Shown one piece after another: positions 9,918 to 19,652 of a DNA stretch of 22,672 nucleotides; position 1 is the first letter of the stretch; each line of letters begins with the position of its first letter. Both the position numbers and the translations under genes were made by a program. Location of the stretch: NCBI RefSeq assembly GCF_000003605.2, contig NW_003137822.1, forward strand, positions 1,125,136-1,147,807. The letters are read 5' to 3'. The notes under the pieces are model-generated. The model was not told where the DNA came from. It did no database searches and worked only from the letters and a program-made list of their open reading frames with translations. This DNA is from Saccoglossus kowalevskii. Its lineage: Eukaryota; Hemichordata; Enteropneusta; Harrimaniidae.

Positions 9918-10593
9918 ATGAAGCGATCTAGCGAATACAATAAAACTACCACAGGCTTTGTACATAAGCTATCTCCGATGAAAAAAGGGAAGAAAACAAA
10001 AACAAATTACAAAGTGAAAGTACAAGTTCTGCAAGTCATGCGATTGGATTTAGTCCGAAAAAAGGCAACTTATTCAAGAATATTTTATTAATAAAACACT
10101 ACTGAAAATGTCATCAGTCAAGACAGAGATAGACAGTGCTGGATCACAGAAATATATTATTTCCGACAGTTCACCTGTAACAGGGTGTGATGTGAGCTTT
10201 CAACACAATGAAGCATGTGGACATCCACCACTTTTGTTGACGGGTATAGAGAGTTCTCTGATTAGAAATGAAACGTACACGCTAGAAGGCTGTGTGATGG
10301 CCATGAAGCCTGTTGTTGATGTCTCTGGTGCCAATTACAACAAAAGGCAATTTATCTACTGCGCAATGCAAAACACTATTTGCCTTGTGGTATTGTATGG
10401 GGATCTGTGCAACACAGTATCTTGTAAGAAGTCGTATAGATTTCATTCCATAAAGATACGAGGAATGGAAGACGATTCAAAGTATGTATGTGCTACACCA
10501 GACACAGAAATTGAAGTATGTAGTGATGTTCCATATGATGAAGAATACTGTCAGCAACTAGAGAAAATCCCCTTGAAGTGTATCAACTCCTAA
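9918..10593 (+). pseudogene. Second RPA-like OB-fold gene, 5' half frameshifted
   Basis: Single-strand-binding protein of the RPA large-subunit type associated with Helitrons. It starts at ATG 9918, right after an acceptor (TTTTACAG), with MKRSSEYNKTTTGFVHKLSP, a typical first OB-fold opening. The frame is lost near 10024 and continues in another frame as SSASHAIGFSPKKGNLFKN to about 10090. It then shifts to the frame that holds ATG 10108 and runs open to the TAA at 10591-10593. That last part gives KYIISDSSPV, then a second OB fold (LEGCVMAMKPVVDVSG, the ICLVVLYGDLC strand, KSYRFHSIKIRG, CATPDTEIE). The family's Trp in the L-W-G motif is Tyr here. The protein is short, with no third OB fold or zinc knuckle. 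A 161-residue product from ATG 10108 would still carry the second fold. It shares TPDT-x-IE with the spliced gene at 2340-4588. Confidence 0.7.
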
Positions 10594-10599
10594 AGGATA

Positions 10600-11084
10600 A
10601 CAATTTCTGTGTTAACATACTTCAGTCATTCAACATTGCAGCAATTATTTAGTTAAATTTCAATTCCATAATTTTTTGGCCAATTGTGCATATTTGTGAT
10701 CCTTTCCATGTATCTGCCTCATAACATGATACATGATGACAAGTGAACTTTTGCTATGTACAAAAATACAATGCTATTGTGTATTCTATTTCAGCACCAC
10801 CTAATTGCTTTTTAACGAGTAACATTAGAAACAAGTTTTTTCAAGGGCCATAAGATGAGTTTGATGTGTGTGTGTTTTTTTGTGTGCTTCAGTTGTTTAT
10901 TTATATTTTACTAATGATGTCCTTGTGAACTATGGCCAGGTACAAATCCTGTACATGGTCACCAGCAGCCATAGCAAAAGTATAACTAATTTGCGTCAAT
11001 GCACGAACTTGTTTGCCATCTTTTCCCAGACCCCCTACTAGGCGGTTGGGGTCATTCCTCATATTGGTACAGTCAAACCAGTTT
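10600..11084. other. Non-coding, small GT-rich tract
   Basis: No gene seen. A short GT microsatellite with a T7 interruption lies near 10864-10886. The rest is plain AT-rich sequence. Confidence 0.5.
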
Positions 11085-11345
11085 TAGTGTCCACCTTTAT
11101 ATTGATCACTTATGACTTATGGCCCATTATGACCACCCAATGCAATGGGACCACCAACGTTTGGCACTGAATTGATGAACCCCATATAAAAAGCCCCAAA
11201 AAATAGAAAATGATACATTTTACATTGTACAGCTACTCATAAATAATCACTTGCCATATTTTTATTTCGCAAATTAATCAACCTCCATATAAAAACCACC
11301 TATAAATCATCTATAAATGACAATTTTTTTCTGAACGAAAACCAT
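11085..11345. repeat. Probable interspersed repeat with CCACC / CATATAAAAA blocks
   Basis: This stretch contains repeated short blocks: GTCCACCTTTATATTGATCAC, then GACCACC and GGGACCACC, and two CCATATAAAAA copies near 11184 and 11284 followed by ACCACCTATAAAT. It has the look of a dispersed non-autonomous element common in invertebrate genomes. No terminal repeats or target-site duplications could be defined. Confidence 0.3.
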
Positions 11346-13190
11346 CCTTCCATGCAATTAACAATATAGCTTTTGCTTATGACCTAGACTGCTAACTGGC
11401 ATGACAAATTGCTTTTTCCCCGTCACAAGTACCTTTGATGTTCCATCCAAGCGTTCTCACTATCTAACAATCATAGCTGGTGAAAACAAACTAAATGTCG
11501 GATACTACGTCAGGCTATTTGTTGAAACTTTTGAGCAGTGTGACAGGACTTATCTGTGGATATGCACCATAAATTCGTTCAGTCAGAAAGTCTACTTTAG
11601 TTGTTTTCTACACTTCATCTGGTTTTCAACTGCTCTTCGATCAGAAGGCGAGCGTCCTAGCAACATACATGTATAACATAGCTCCGCTCCAAGAATACAC
11701 CAGTTTGACTGCATCAGTGAGTTGTTTACCTTTGTTTTAACCTTGTACTGATTCTACTGTTAAGATTTTCTTTGAATATACAGTTTTATACCTCTATACA
11801 CTGGTGTTTGTGAGTGTATTATATGTTTGTGAGTGCATTAGATGCATATTTAAATAGACGAGCACAACTCTCCAACTATTACATAATCGCTGAATTTAGC
11901 TTGGTATTATTAGTATATAGCTCTGATGCTCATCCATATACATCGTGTCATTATCAGAAGTAGTGTCACCATATTCAAATCCCTTCCAAGCATAAGAAGG
12001 TGAAGCCTAAAGTTATTTCTGGTTAGCATGTGAATTGCCAGCAAAATGCAGGCCAGTCTTTTTCCCACTTATTTCGCCACTGCACATCGCCCTCTGTTGT
12101 TGAATTGATGACACCTACCTACAAAATGTTTATCCTCATCAAATATTTTAGCAAAAATTAAAAAAAAAACTTGCTTCAAGGCTCCATTTTTGAAAAACAA
12201 TTTGAATAAGAAACATTTTATTTTGCACGTCCAAATGCCCAACTGTCTAATGTTGTCCACCACAAGTATATTGCTACATACAGATGTTGGTACATCTTGT
12301 CCATAATTCATAGCTGCTATTATACAAATGTCACTAAACATCAATGGATTACTGCTACAGGTTTCTAATTGTCCGACTACTAGTCTTTAATTTGTTGTCC
12401 CTGTTCAAATGTAGTCCAAAAACTGGGACTTGTGGTCATGGTTTGCACTTTGTACCTCCGTACATGCATGTATGTCATACATGCTAACATATTTCACACA
12501 CAACAAATTCTGCTGTCAATTTTCCCCTATTAAATAAAGGATTGGGTTTCGAATGCAGAAACGGAGATGCAAAATATCGCCCATGGGTAATTTTCAACAG
12601 ATTATTTTTCAATGTTAATTTGTTCTTGCATCTAAGCAAATGTTAAGATGATTTGAAATCCACCAAATTATCAAGGAAATATATTGGGTCAGACTTGGCA
12701 ACTCTCAGTATAATTTCTACCCAACGTAATGACATGTTCTATGTCTGAAACTATGTAAAATAATCAATTTTGGCATTATAGTTTTGGAACTAAATAACAG
12801 CCCACCCCCAAATAGCAACCCATAGGCAGTTGATTGGCTGACCAGTTTGACAGCTGAATCCGGTACATGCTATTCTTAATTGTTATAATTCTCTCCTACC
12901 CCTGGTACATCAAATCCATGCCTTCAATTCACTCTGCACACACGAATTCTTCCTTACATAAGCATGACAACATTGCTGATGTATAAACTTCGTATGATAG
13001 TTTTATATGCACATATTTTTAGTGGCCATGGTTTTGTGAGTTCCAGCGTCATTCCTTGGACATGCTTTGATCGATTTGGTTCAAAGTTGACACAAGGACA
13101 AGTTATACTGGTTATGCATGTCAAATTATTTTTGACCATTTTATACTATACAAATGATGAAACTTGTTTTTAACATGCCATCAACCATTT
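11346..13190. other. Intergenic, no recognised gene
   Basis: Open frames at 11401-11676 (plus), 12069-12344 (minus) and 12954-13173 (both strands) show no motifs and overlap one another. A 20-base-period direct repeat (TGTTTGTGAGTG twice, near 11804 and 11824) is visible. Around 12072-12090 the plus strand reads TTTCGCCACTGCACATCGCC. Its complement has a CAGTGGCG core like some hAT termini, but no partner was found. Confidence 0.45.
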
Positions 13191-13192
13191 TT

Positions 13193-13218
13193 AGCTCCCG
13201 TTGTTAAAAACGGGAGCT
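13193..13218. repeat. Perfect 10-bp hairpin, AGCTCCCGTT / AACGGGAGCT
   Basis: The arms at 13193-13202 and 13209-13218 are exact reverse complements around a GTTAAA loop. The right arm is followed by TATATCGTAGCGATGTCG and a GTCTGTCTGT tract. This layout is reminiscent of a repeat-family terminus seen in molluscs, so the segment 13193 to about 13400 may be a dispersed element. That wider call is inference. Confidence 0.65.
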
Positions 13219-13399
13219 TATATCGTAGCGATGTCGGTCTGTCTGTGGACAATCTTGTTCCAACAGAATCTCAAAAAGTACTGGGTCAATTGGGACGATA
13301 CTTGCTACACAGATACTATGGAAGAAATGCAAGATCTGAAGATTTCGGTGCTGTGTTGAATGTGCTAATTGTCGAATTTACATAATAAATGCATTTTTG

Positions 13400-14440
13400 C
13401 AAAACGATTGTTATCTTGAGAACCCCTAGTTGCATTTCAATGATATTCAGCACACAGGTACTCTTAGGTGATCCACACCACTGATTTTTTGGGGGGCAGA
13501 ACCCATGCATATCAATTTGATAACTTTCAGAAAAATTGCAATTATTTCATGTATATTTTGAGAACAGGGGTGTATTCAAACGAATCAATCTAAAATGTTT
13601 GAGGATGTACACAAGTATAGCGCCCTCACATGTTATTTTTGAGAAATTCCGTTTTTCTTCTTCACTTTTGGGGTTATCTGTTTTCTTTCTTTATTTAATA
13701 CTGTTAACCAATAGTGACGTTGCATGACTTTTTCTAGAAATTTGTTTTTCCTGATTTGATTTCCTTTCAGCGACTTCATACCAGACTGTGATCTGGAACA
13801 TCTATTACCATCATACTACCCGATTTACAATTTATTTTCGCTCCCAACTTTTGAAATCTGTGAATGAGTGGAGTGGAAACTGGGAAAGTAGATAAATGAT
13901 CAGAATCCTCAATAGTGAAAGAATTAGTTTGATCATTCTAAATGAAAGTCAGTGGGATATGTTATATAGCACAGTATGACCTCCAGTTTGTTTTGGGCAT
14001 TGTGAAATGTTTTTGTTACAACAGACAGCAGGAGCACATCATGTCTTTGAATCTTAGTATGAAGGTTTACATAATGTATTACCAATGTATATCATTTTTT
14101 TTACATAATTAAATTCAAAATACCCAACTGGCTGGCTCAATCCCTATTAACACATGTTTCTGGTTCATTATACTTTGTTTTATACATTTGTTCATTTCAT
14201 TATTGTATTTTTGATTCTCTAATTTTGATGAATATTGTTGTTTTTGATAAAAATTATATTTTTTATTTCTGTTTGAAACACATTTGACAATATCTTGCAT
14301 CTCCTTAGTATGGATCTATTTTTTTCTCAATATGCATCGCTTCCAGCAGAGCTATATCAGCCAAGAGGCTGCTTGTTTATATAACATATTACTAGTCATA
14401 CACTCTTAGGCTTTACAGTCAATAATAATATTTCATTTAT
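13400..14440. other. Intergenic, nothing recognised
   Basis: AT-rich sequence. Short open frames (13316-13510 minus, 13536-13727 plus, 14115-14300 minus) have biased low-complexity composition and no motif. A G-rich spot (GGGGGGC near 13491) and T-rich runs near 14093 are the only notable features. Confidence 0.5.
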
Positions 14441-14470
14441 TTGCTGAGTGAATTCGTTCACTTTGTTCCA

Positions 14471-14640
14471 GTTATTCAACAACTTGGGATAGAGACAGCA
14501 GATGTCCCTAACCCACATAATGTACAATCTCAAGAAGACCTGGATATGGAAGTATTTGCCCAAGATGCTCAATTAGTCTGCCATAAAATACGGTTCGATG
14601 AAGGGTTTTACATCATTTTGATAGATGTGGGGGCCATTGG
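14471..14640 (+). other. Possible isolated exon, unassigned
   Basis: After an acceptor-like TTTGTTCCAG (ending 14470), a plus frame reads VIQQLGIETADVPNPHN, then SQEDLDMEVFAQDAQ and CHKIRFDEG. It looks coding by residue mix (acidic, few low-complexity residues), but no family is recognised and no good donor closes it. From about 14625 the sequence (GGGGGCCATTGGGACCCC) resembles non-coding terminal sequence of hAT elements and may be the edge of the adjacent transposon. Confidence 0.2.
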
Positions 14641-15904
14641 GACCCCATGTCTGAAAATTTTGGAGTCATAATTGCAAATTTGAGGGTCATACACAAATCA
14701 AGAAATTGATATCTGTTAAATAGGTAAAACAATACAATGGAGAGTTAATGAGATGATTTGAGTTCAATGGAGAAGTACCAGTATGAAAAAAACACATCTA
14801 ATTTACTAAGTTTTATTCAGGTCTTTATTCATACAACAATGTCTGTGTACATGAACTACATTCTGTCGGCTGTACCTTGAGCAAACATTCTGACTGCTTC
14901 CAGGAAGTCGAACTCATCTATGACAGGAACAACCAATTTTATAAACATCAACCTATTTAGTCTAAGAGGGTTCAGTCTATTTCTTACTTATTGTTTGATT
15001 GCATTCTGTACTGAGAATCCTCTCTCATAAGGTGCTGATGACACCGGTATAACAAGAGAAATCTGACAGAGTATGACAAAATCTGGGTACTCATCTTTAA
15101 AGTCAGTAATAAGCACCTTCATATATTGATCAAATATAAGAGCAGTTTTGTAAGGTCGTGTAAAGTGCTTAAATAAAAGAAAATGAGCCTTAGCTCTATC
15201 AACATCTATGCCATCTACATCACTGTAGTGATTTTAGGTAAGTTGGTTACATTTTCAGGGTATCTCTCTGGATTTAACACTACATCGAAGCAGTCAATGT
15301 TCATTTCCTCAGCAAGAAACCTAACCCCCAAATTATCAATTAATTTGTTTATTTATAGTTCTCTCAACTTGTGAATCTTTGTCTGAGTTGAGTGTTGTCA
15401 TTAATTTCAATATCTTTGTATGTGTTTTTACACCATTAGGAGGAACATCACCTAAATCAGTAAACACTGCATCAACACTATCAATAATGCAGTGAACAAT
15501 ACAAACACTGAGTTTGAGATAAATTTGAGTAATCCATCAGGTTTGCCCTGCCTGAGAAGCAGCAAGGTTCAGTCTATGTGCAATGCAATGTAGTGTAACA
15601 AGTTCAGAGTTCCTAGTTTTAAGTTTAGCACCAAGAACATTTGAACGTCCAGTCATAACAGCTGCACATTCGGTGCCTAGTCCAAACACCTCATGTATAT
15701 CCTCGTCACAGATACCCTTTCTTAGCAAAAAATCATTCAAAGCGGTTTCAATCCCAGCAGCAGTGCAATCAGTTGTCTGCTCGTTTCCAAGAAAGGATAC
15801 TTTCGCTTCACCATCTTCAACATATCAAGTTTCGTCTAGCATAATACCAACATAGTCACTCGCATGTATCTTGTCGAGTAGAGATTTTACTTGAATAGTC
15901 TTTT

Positions 15905-16396
15905 TTTTTTATAACTTTACATATTGTAAAGGAAACCCCTGGGTTGCTAGGTAACCAACTCTCGCGAGACATCAGCGAGTTCTTGCTGGCGGTTCTCTGC
16001 GATGGCCTCTATGCGAGTAGTACGTAGCTGACGAGCTCCATACTGATTTAGTCATAAGATCTCTCTCTTTGACAGTTTTCTCCTGACATTGGTTCTTTCA
16101 AAAGGCGGAACCACTGTAGAATCCATCTAGGCGACTGTGTTGCTTTCTCTAAGTGAATTTATCCTCTTTTCAACGACTTTTCCTACTCGTGTTGTCAACA
16201 AACGGCCCCTTTGAGTCCACGTGATTACTGCATGGGCAGGACGTGATGGTGTTCTTGTTAGGAGATCGTGCCATTTCCGTAACAATACTATGGCATCTGC
16301 TTCAGGTGAATGAGCAGGTGGGCTAGTGATGCCTTCAACATATTGTTTGTCGTCTGACTTGATGGTTACTTTGTGTTTGCACCTCTCTATGGCCAT
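15905..16396 (-). other. Unrecognised coding-like block inside the hAT remnant
   Basis: One minus frame runs from 16396 to about 15945 with only three stops. It gives LLRKWHDLLTRTPSRPAHAV, then RLLTTRVGKVVEKRINSL, a TAG at 16127-16129, STVVPPFERTNVRRKLSKRE, a TGA, and TRIEAIAENRQQELADVSRE. Residue mix and CpG content differ from the flanking AT-rich hAT sequence, and the block replaces the part of the transposase expected between the finger and the catalytic core. It could be inserted foreign sequence, a captured host exon, or a CpG-containing promoter segment whose coding look is accidental. No family is recognised. Confidence 0.3.
15943..15969. promoter_or_regulatory. X-box-like site next to a TCTCGCGAGA palindrome
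   Basis: GTTGCTAGGTAAC at 15943-15955 fits the X-box bound by RFX factors (two half-sites around one base). Four bases later TCTCGCGAGA (15960-15969) is the exact palindrome known in vertebrate CpG-island promoters and bound by BANP. An ATGGCC sits at 16002. The pair resembles a core promoter, but no gene on either strand clearly starts here, and the palindrome also falls within the minus coding-like frame (VSRE). Confidence 0.4.
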
Positions 16397-16839
16397 GCTT
16401 TACTAACAGGTATACTAAGTGATGCGTCTGCTATGAAAGTGAGATTACGAAAGAAAGGCAACAAAGGGCCACTGTGTTGGAGTAATTTTGGCGGCAAGTA
16501 GATCGTAGCAAAGGTATTACGATACACAGAATATCTCACAGTTCGCTGGTGTACATCCAGTTGATGGAATAGTGATGCTCGTTGGAGGAAATATTTTTGT
16601 ATTGATGCTTCATGACTCCCCTTTGGCATGAGCATTCACAGGATCGTATTTGGAGCTAATAGAAGGCGCACCTGAGAATTTATCTGCTTTATTCTGTGAA
16701 ATTGTTGCATTATGTTTCCTACAAATTATGTAAAATCTTCCACAATCCTGCGGTTTAGCAGCATCCTGGAAATACATCCACAAGTATGATGTTTCAATAA
16801 ATTTGTCGAGGTCAAACCTTTTGTTATCCAACAATGGAT

Positions 16840-17391
16840 TCAGAATACAATTGCAAACCTTTCTGTTTACACAGAAAATAATTGTGTACTTACTGCAATG
16901 GCTTTGGGAAAGGCATCATTGATATCATTTTATCCGGTGTGAATGAATAGTCTTGTTCACTGCTGACATATACTTGACATGCCTAAACCCATCAAGATTT
17001 TTTTTTTCAAAACATTGATGAACATTTTTAACGAATTGTATTTTATGAAAATCTCAATCCATTAACAGAATTTACATTAATGAGTAGCATTGTTGCGATG
17101 GACATCGTGATACCATGGTGATTGTTTAGTCAGTTACCAAATAGGAACATACGACAAGTTACAACAATTAACAGGTTGTTTTGTCAAGTTTTTTTTTTTT
17201 TAACTCGCGATCGCTTTGTCGCCGTCATCTTTTTTTCTCAGTGTCATTTGACCCTATGACCCTAAACAAGATTCTTATTGGGGTAAATGCATGTATTGTG
17301 TTGTAGATCTTGTGTGTAAAGTTACCACATGTCCCATAGTCATCAGTCGATCTGTATGTTAATTTTCTTTGACGCTGTGCAATCTGTAGTT
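16840..17391. other. Flank of the hAT remnant, no gene
   Basis: AT-rich sequence with two long T tracts (near 16998 and 17188). The second is followed by AACTCGCGATCGCTTTG, a small CpG-rich island. No terminal inverted repeat matching the 14.6-14.8 kb side was found. Confidence 0.45.
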
Positions 17392-17457
17392 TCCATAACT
17401 GTGTAATCGGTCTTTGTGTCAGTCTCCATAGTCGTGTAATCAGTCTGCTTCTTCAGG
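17392..17457. repeat. Two-copy 33-bp tandem repeat
   Basis: TCCATAACTGTGTAATCGGTCT from 17392 and TCCATAGTCGTGTAATCAGTCT from 17425 are imperfect copies with a 33-base period. On the minus strand the repeat reads TDYTxMET twice, but the surrounding frame is not convincing as a gene. Confidence 0.6.
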
Positions 17458-17703
17458 CATACATGCACTTTGTAACACTGATGTTTAAACAGTGTGCAAT
17501 TTGCATTACTTTGAGTCGTGAATATATACAATGTTTTATTGATGTTAATAATTTAGTAAATAATGACCCATTCAAAGCCGATCTAAGTGGTAATGAAAAG
17601 CTAGAAAATGCCCTGCTGAGAACATCAATAGGCTGATAATACGATTGCAATACAAAATCTTGCTTTTATACATTGTAATCCCAATGCGTATGAAACCTTC
17701 TTC

Positions 17704-17966
17704 TTAACCAAGGATTGGAGTAAAGAAAAACCCACTATATGTTGGAAGATCATTAATCATATATTTCATAAGAGTATTGATGGCATCCACTCCAAAGTCA
17801 TTTACACTTTTCGCCTTGTAAAGTATGTATGCTTCATCAGTAAATAGTATGCCACCCCTGGCACTGTTGATAACCTTGTTGGTTTTGTCTTCTGATACGC
17901 AAATATTCGCCCCAATCAAGTCATCTATCTGTACTTCAATTGTTAGGTTCTTTTCAATTAATCCTG
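17704..17966 (-). CDS. Single exon of a CbbX/CfxQ-type AAA+ ATPase (fragment)
   Basis: Reading from about 17966 downward (after an AAAATAG acceptor-like site) the frame gives TIEVQIDDLIGANI, then KTNKVINSARGGILFTDEAY and VNDFGVDAINTLMKYM, ending in TAA at 17704-17706. This matches the core of the CbbX/CfxQ/SpoVK-like AAA+ family: the strand before the D-L-x-G loop, the A-x-GG-ILF-x-DEAY Walker B, and the DFG-x-x-A-I-x-T-L-x-K-x-M block that follows. The Asp and Glu of Walker B are both present. The family's usual V-I-x-A-G-Y segment is replaced by an unrelated tail (GFFFTPILG), so the frame or splice is lost at the 3' side. No convincing Walker A exon was found upstream to 19 kb. Animals carry such domains in larger proteins. 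This is either one exon of a gene with large introns or a pseudogene fragment. Confidence 0.6.
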
Positions 17967-17969
17967 CTA

Positions 17970-19652
17970 TTTTCGAGTCATGAGATTACTAATTGAATTA
18001 AATTTACATTCGATAATTTCAGAAACTTAGCAAAAAATAAAAATGTTATTTTTATTGGTATACAAATCAAATACAAGGCATGAATGTCAGTCCCCTTCAT
18101 TGATGGCCTTAAATATCTCTGAAGTTTCAAATATGGAACGATTACATCCTCTAATAATAAAAACAGCCACCCGCCCCCAGGGTCTGACTGAAGCCTGCAC
18201 AAAGAAGTTCGCTAAATATGCGTAAACCGACATTCCCAAGATGTATCCTTGAATGGAAAAAAATGTTAAATAATATGCACTCGACGGTATACAGTCACAT
18301 TGATCTCCACAGTATGTCTTCTATATTCCTGCTGTACTGTCTCCGTGCATACTTTGCAAAACATATATATTAAAAATATTTTGCCACAACACTAACATTG
18401 GAACATTTTAAAATGACACTGGTGCAATGTACCCATTGATTGACTGATTGGATTGAAAATGTTATTTTATAAATGAAGATAAAGGGAATGGGAGATGGCC
18501 GTCATGAAATTTTGTAGATATTTTTTTCTATATCAAACACCTTTTTTGTCGGAGAAATGTCTCGGAGATCAGATGTGATTTGAACTACAACCACCATCCA
18601 CCAAATGCGGAGGTGGAGTATAAAAATACATTAGGCCACGAGGTACTTAATTCACCATGTGTCGCGATTTCTGGTTGCACTTATAGGTTGGTGAGACCAT
18701 ATAAGAGTTGATTCTTTCACAACCTGGTGCTTGACATAAAACTATTTACTGAGATAATGTCATGACCATCTAAGTATGCTTTGAAGTATGTCACCTTCGA
18801 TGATTGTCTAGTTGGCATATATACCATAATGTTTAATTTTACGAATCCCCAAATCTTTCACTCAAACTTGGTAATACTACTTGCATAAGGTTAGATGCAT
18901 TTAGCAATAAATGTCCTCTAAGAACACTTCAACGTTTCATTAATGTTCCTGTAAACTTTTGAAATAGAGTATTTTTGTGTGTTACAATGTGCTTAATTTT
19001 CATCAAAAAGTGTTTTAATAACTACCCAAAACACTTACAAAAATCTAAAAGGGCTGAGACAGATGGCTCGATTCGTATTTGATTCCTAGATTTGAGTTGG
19101 GAAAGTCTATGATTGAATAATTGGTTGCGCAGTAGCCACAAAGCCAATCATATCCACATTGCCCACAATACATTGCGATAATGTGTCCCTAACGTGGAAC
19201 CTGCACCCGCCTCTGCAGACAGCAGTAGCTTACATAAAATATTATATTCGTGAATATCACACGCTACCGTCACGTGGGGGAAGAGGCAAGTGTAGCTTGT
19301 ATATGCGTGAATAGAACGTACTCGTTTATTGAAGTTTGATAGAATATATATATTATGCAATACCAGAGGGATGTATGGTTCGCATCTACAGAATGTGGTG
19401 TCGGGCCCAATAACACGCAGACAACTGGTTCAAAGTACAAGCAATGTTTACATGTGTAATAACAACAGAACTCAAAAAGATGGCAGCCCTGTCCCAGAAT
19501 CCCATCTGTTGTTAAGCAACCCAACTGATAGCGGGAATATGGCCATGCAAAGTACGATATATGTTTATACTATTAATGTTCAGACACAACACAGAACATC
19601 AATAATAATATACTCAAAAGTTAATTACATAATGAGCGTTAAATACACAAAT
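17970..19652. other. Intergenic or intronic, no gene recognised
   Basis: The minus frame at 18202-17978 and plus frame at 18043-18225 overlap and carry no clear motif. The minus frame contains SDPGGGWLFLLLEDV, which only vaguely recalls a P-loop and lacks the GKT. A TATAAAAA box-like stretch sits near 18619. CpG content rises near 19190-19280. No RNA gene was seen. Confidence 0.4.

Larger units (their letters stand above)
14862..16834 (-). pseudogene. hAT-superfamily transposase, decayed and interrupted
   Basis: Cut-and-paste transposase remnant of the hAT type, similar in layout to ZNF862-like or zinc-finger hAT proteins. Reading from 16834 downward there is an N-terminal finger-like part (CGRFYIICRKHNATISQN, then an H-x5-H pair around HAKGESH) with a frameshift near 16620. 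The catalytic core lies at 15899-15537: YVGIMLDET carries the first Asp, a TGA follows at once, then GLGTECAAVMTGRSN and CIAHRLNLAASQA. The residue usually Asp in the GLGSDGA block reads Thr-Glu, so the second acidic position is changed. The C-terminal dimerisation region at about 15224-14862 has PVSSAPYERGFSVQNAIK, a stop, then RNRLNPLRLNRLM. An open piece at 15330-15225 (FLAEEMNIDCFDVVLNPERY) joins it by a frameshift. The stretch 15905-16390 is not recognisable as hAT. No terminal inverted repeats or target duplication were identified. Confidence 0.82.

Noticed and set aside
12069-12344. hAT-like terminus (CAGTGGCG on the minus strand)
   Set aside because: No inverted partner or 8-bp target duplication was found within reach, and the core is short enough to arise by chance.
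18100-18202. Possible P-loop (SDPGGGW) as a Walker A exon for the AAA+ fragment
   Set aside because: The essential GKT/S is missing and the surrounding residues do not follow the CbbX pattern.
18600-18670. TATAAAAA followed by CACCATGTG as a promoter and start codon
   Set aside because: The frame from that ATG stops after nine codons and no exon follows.
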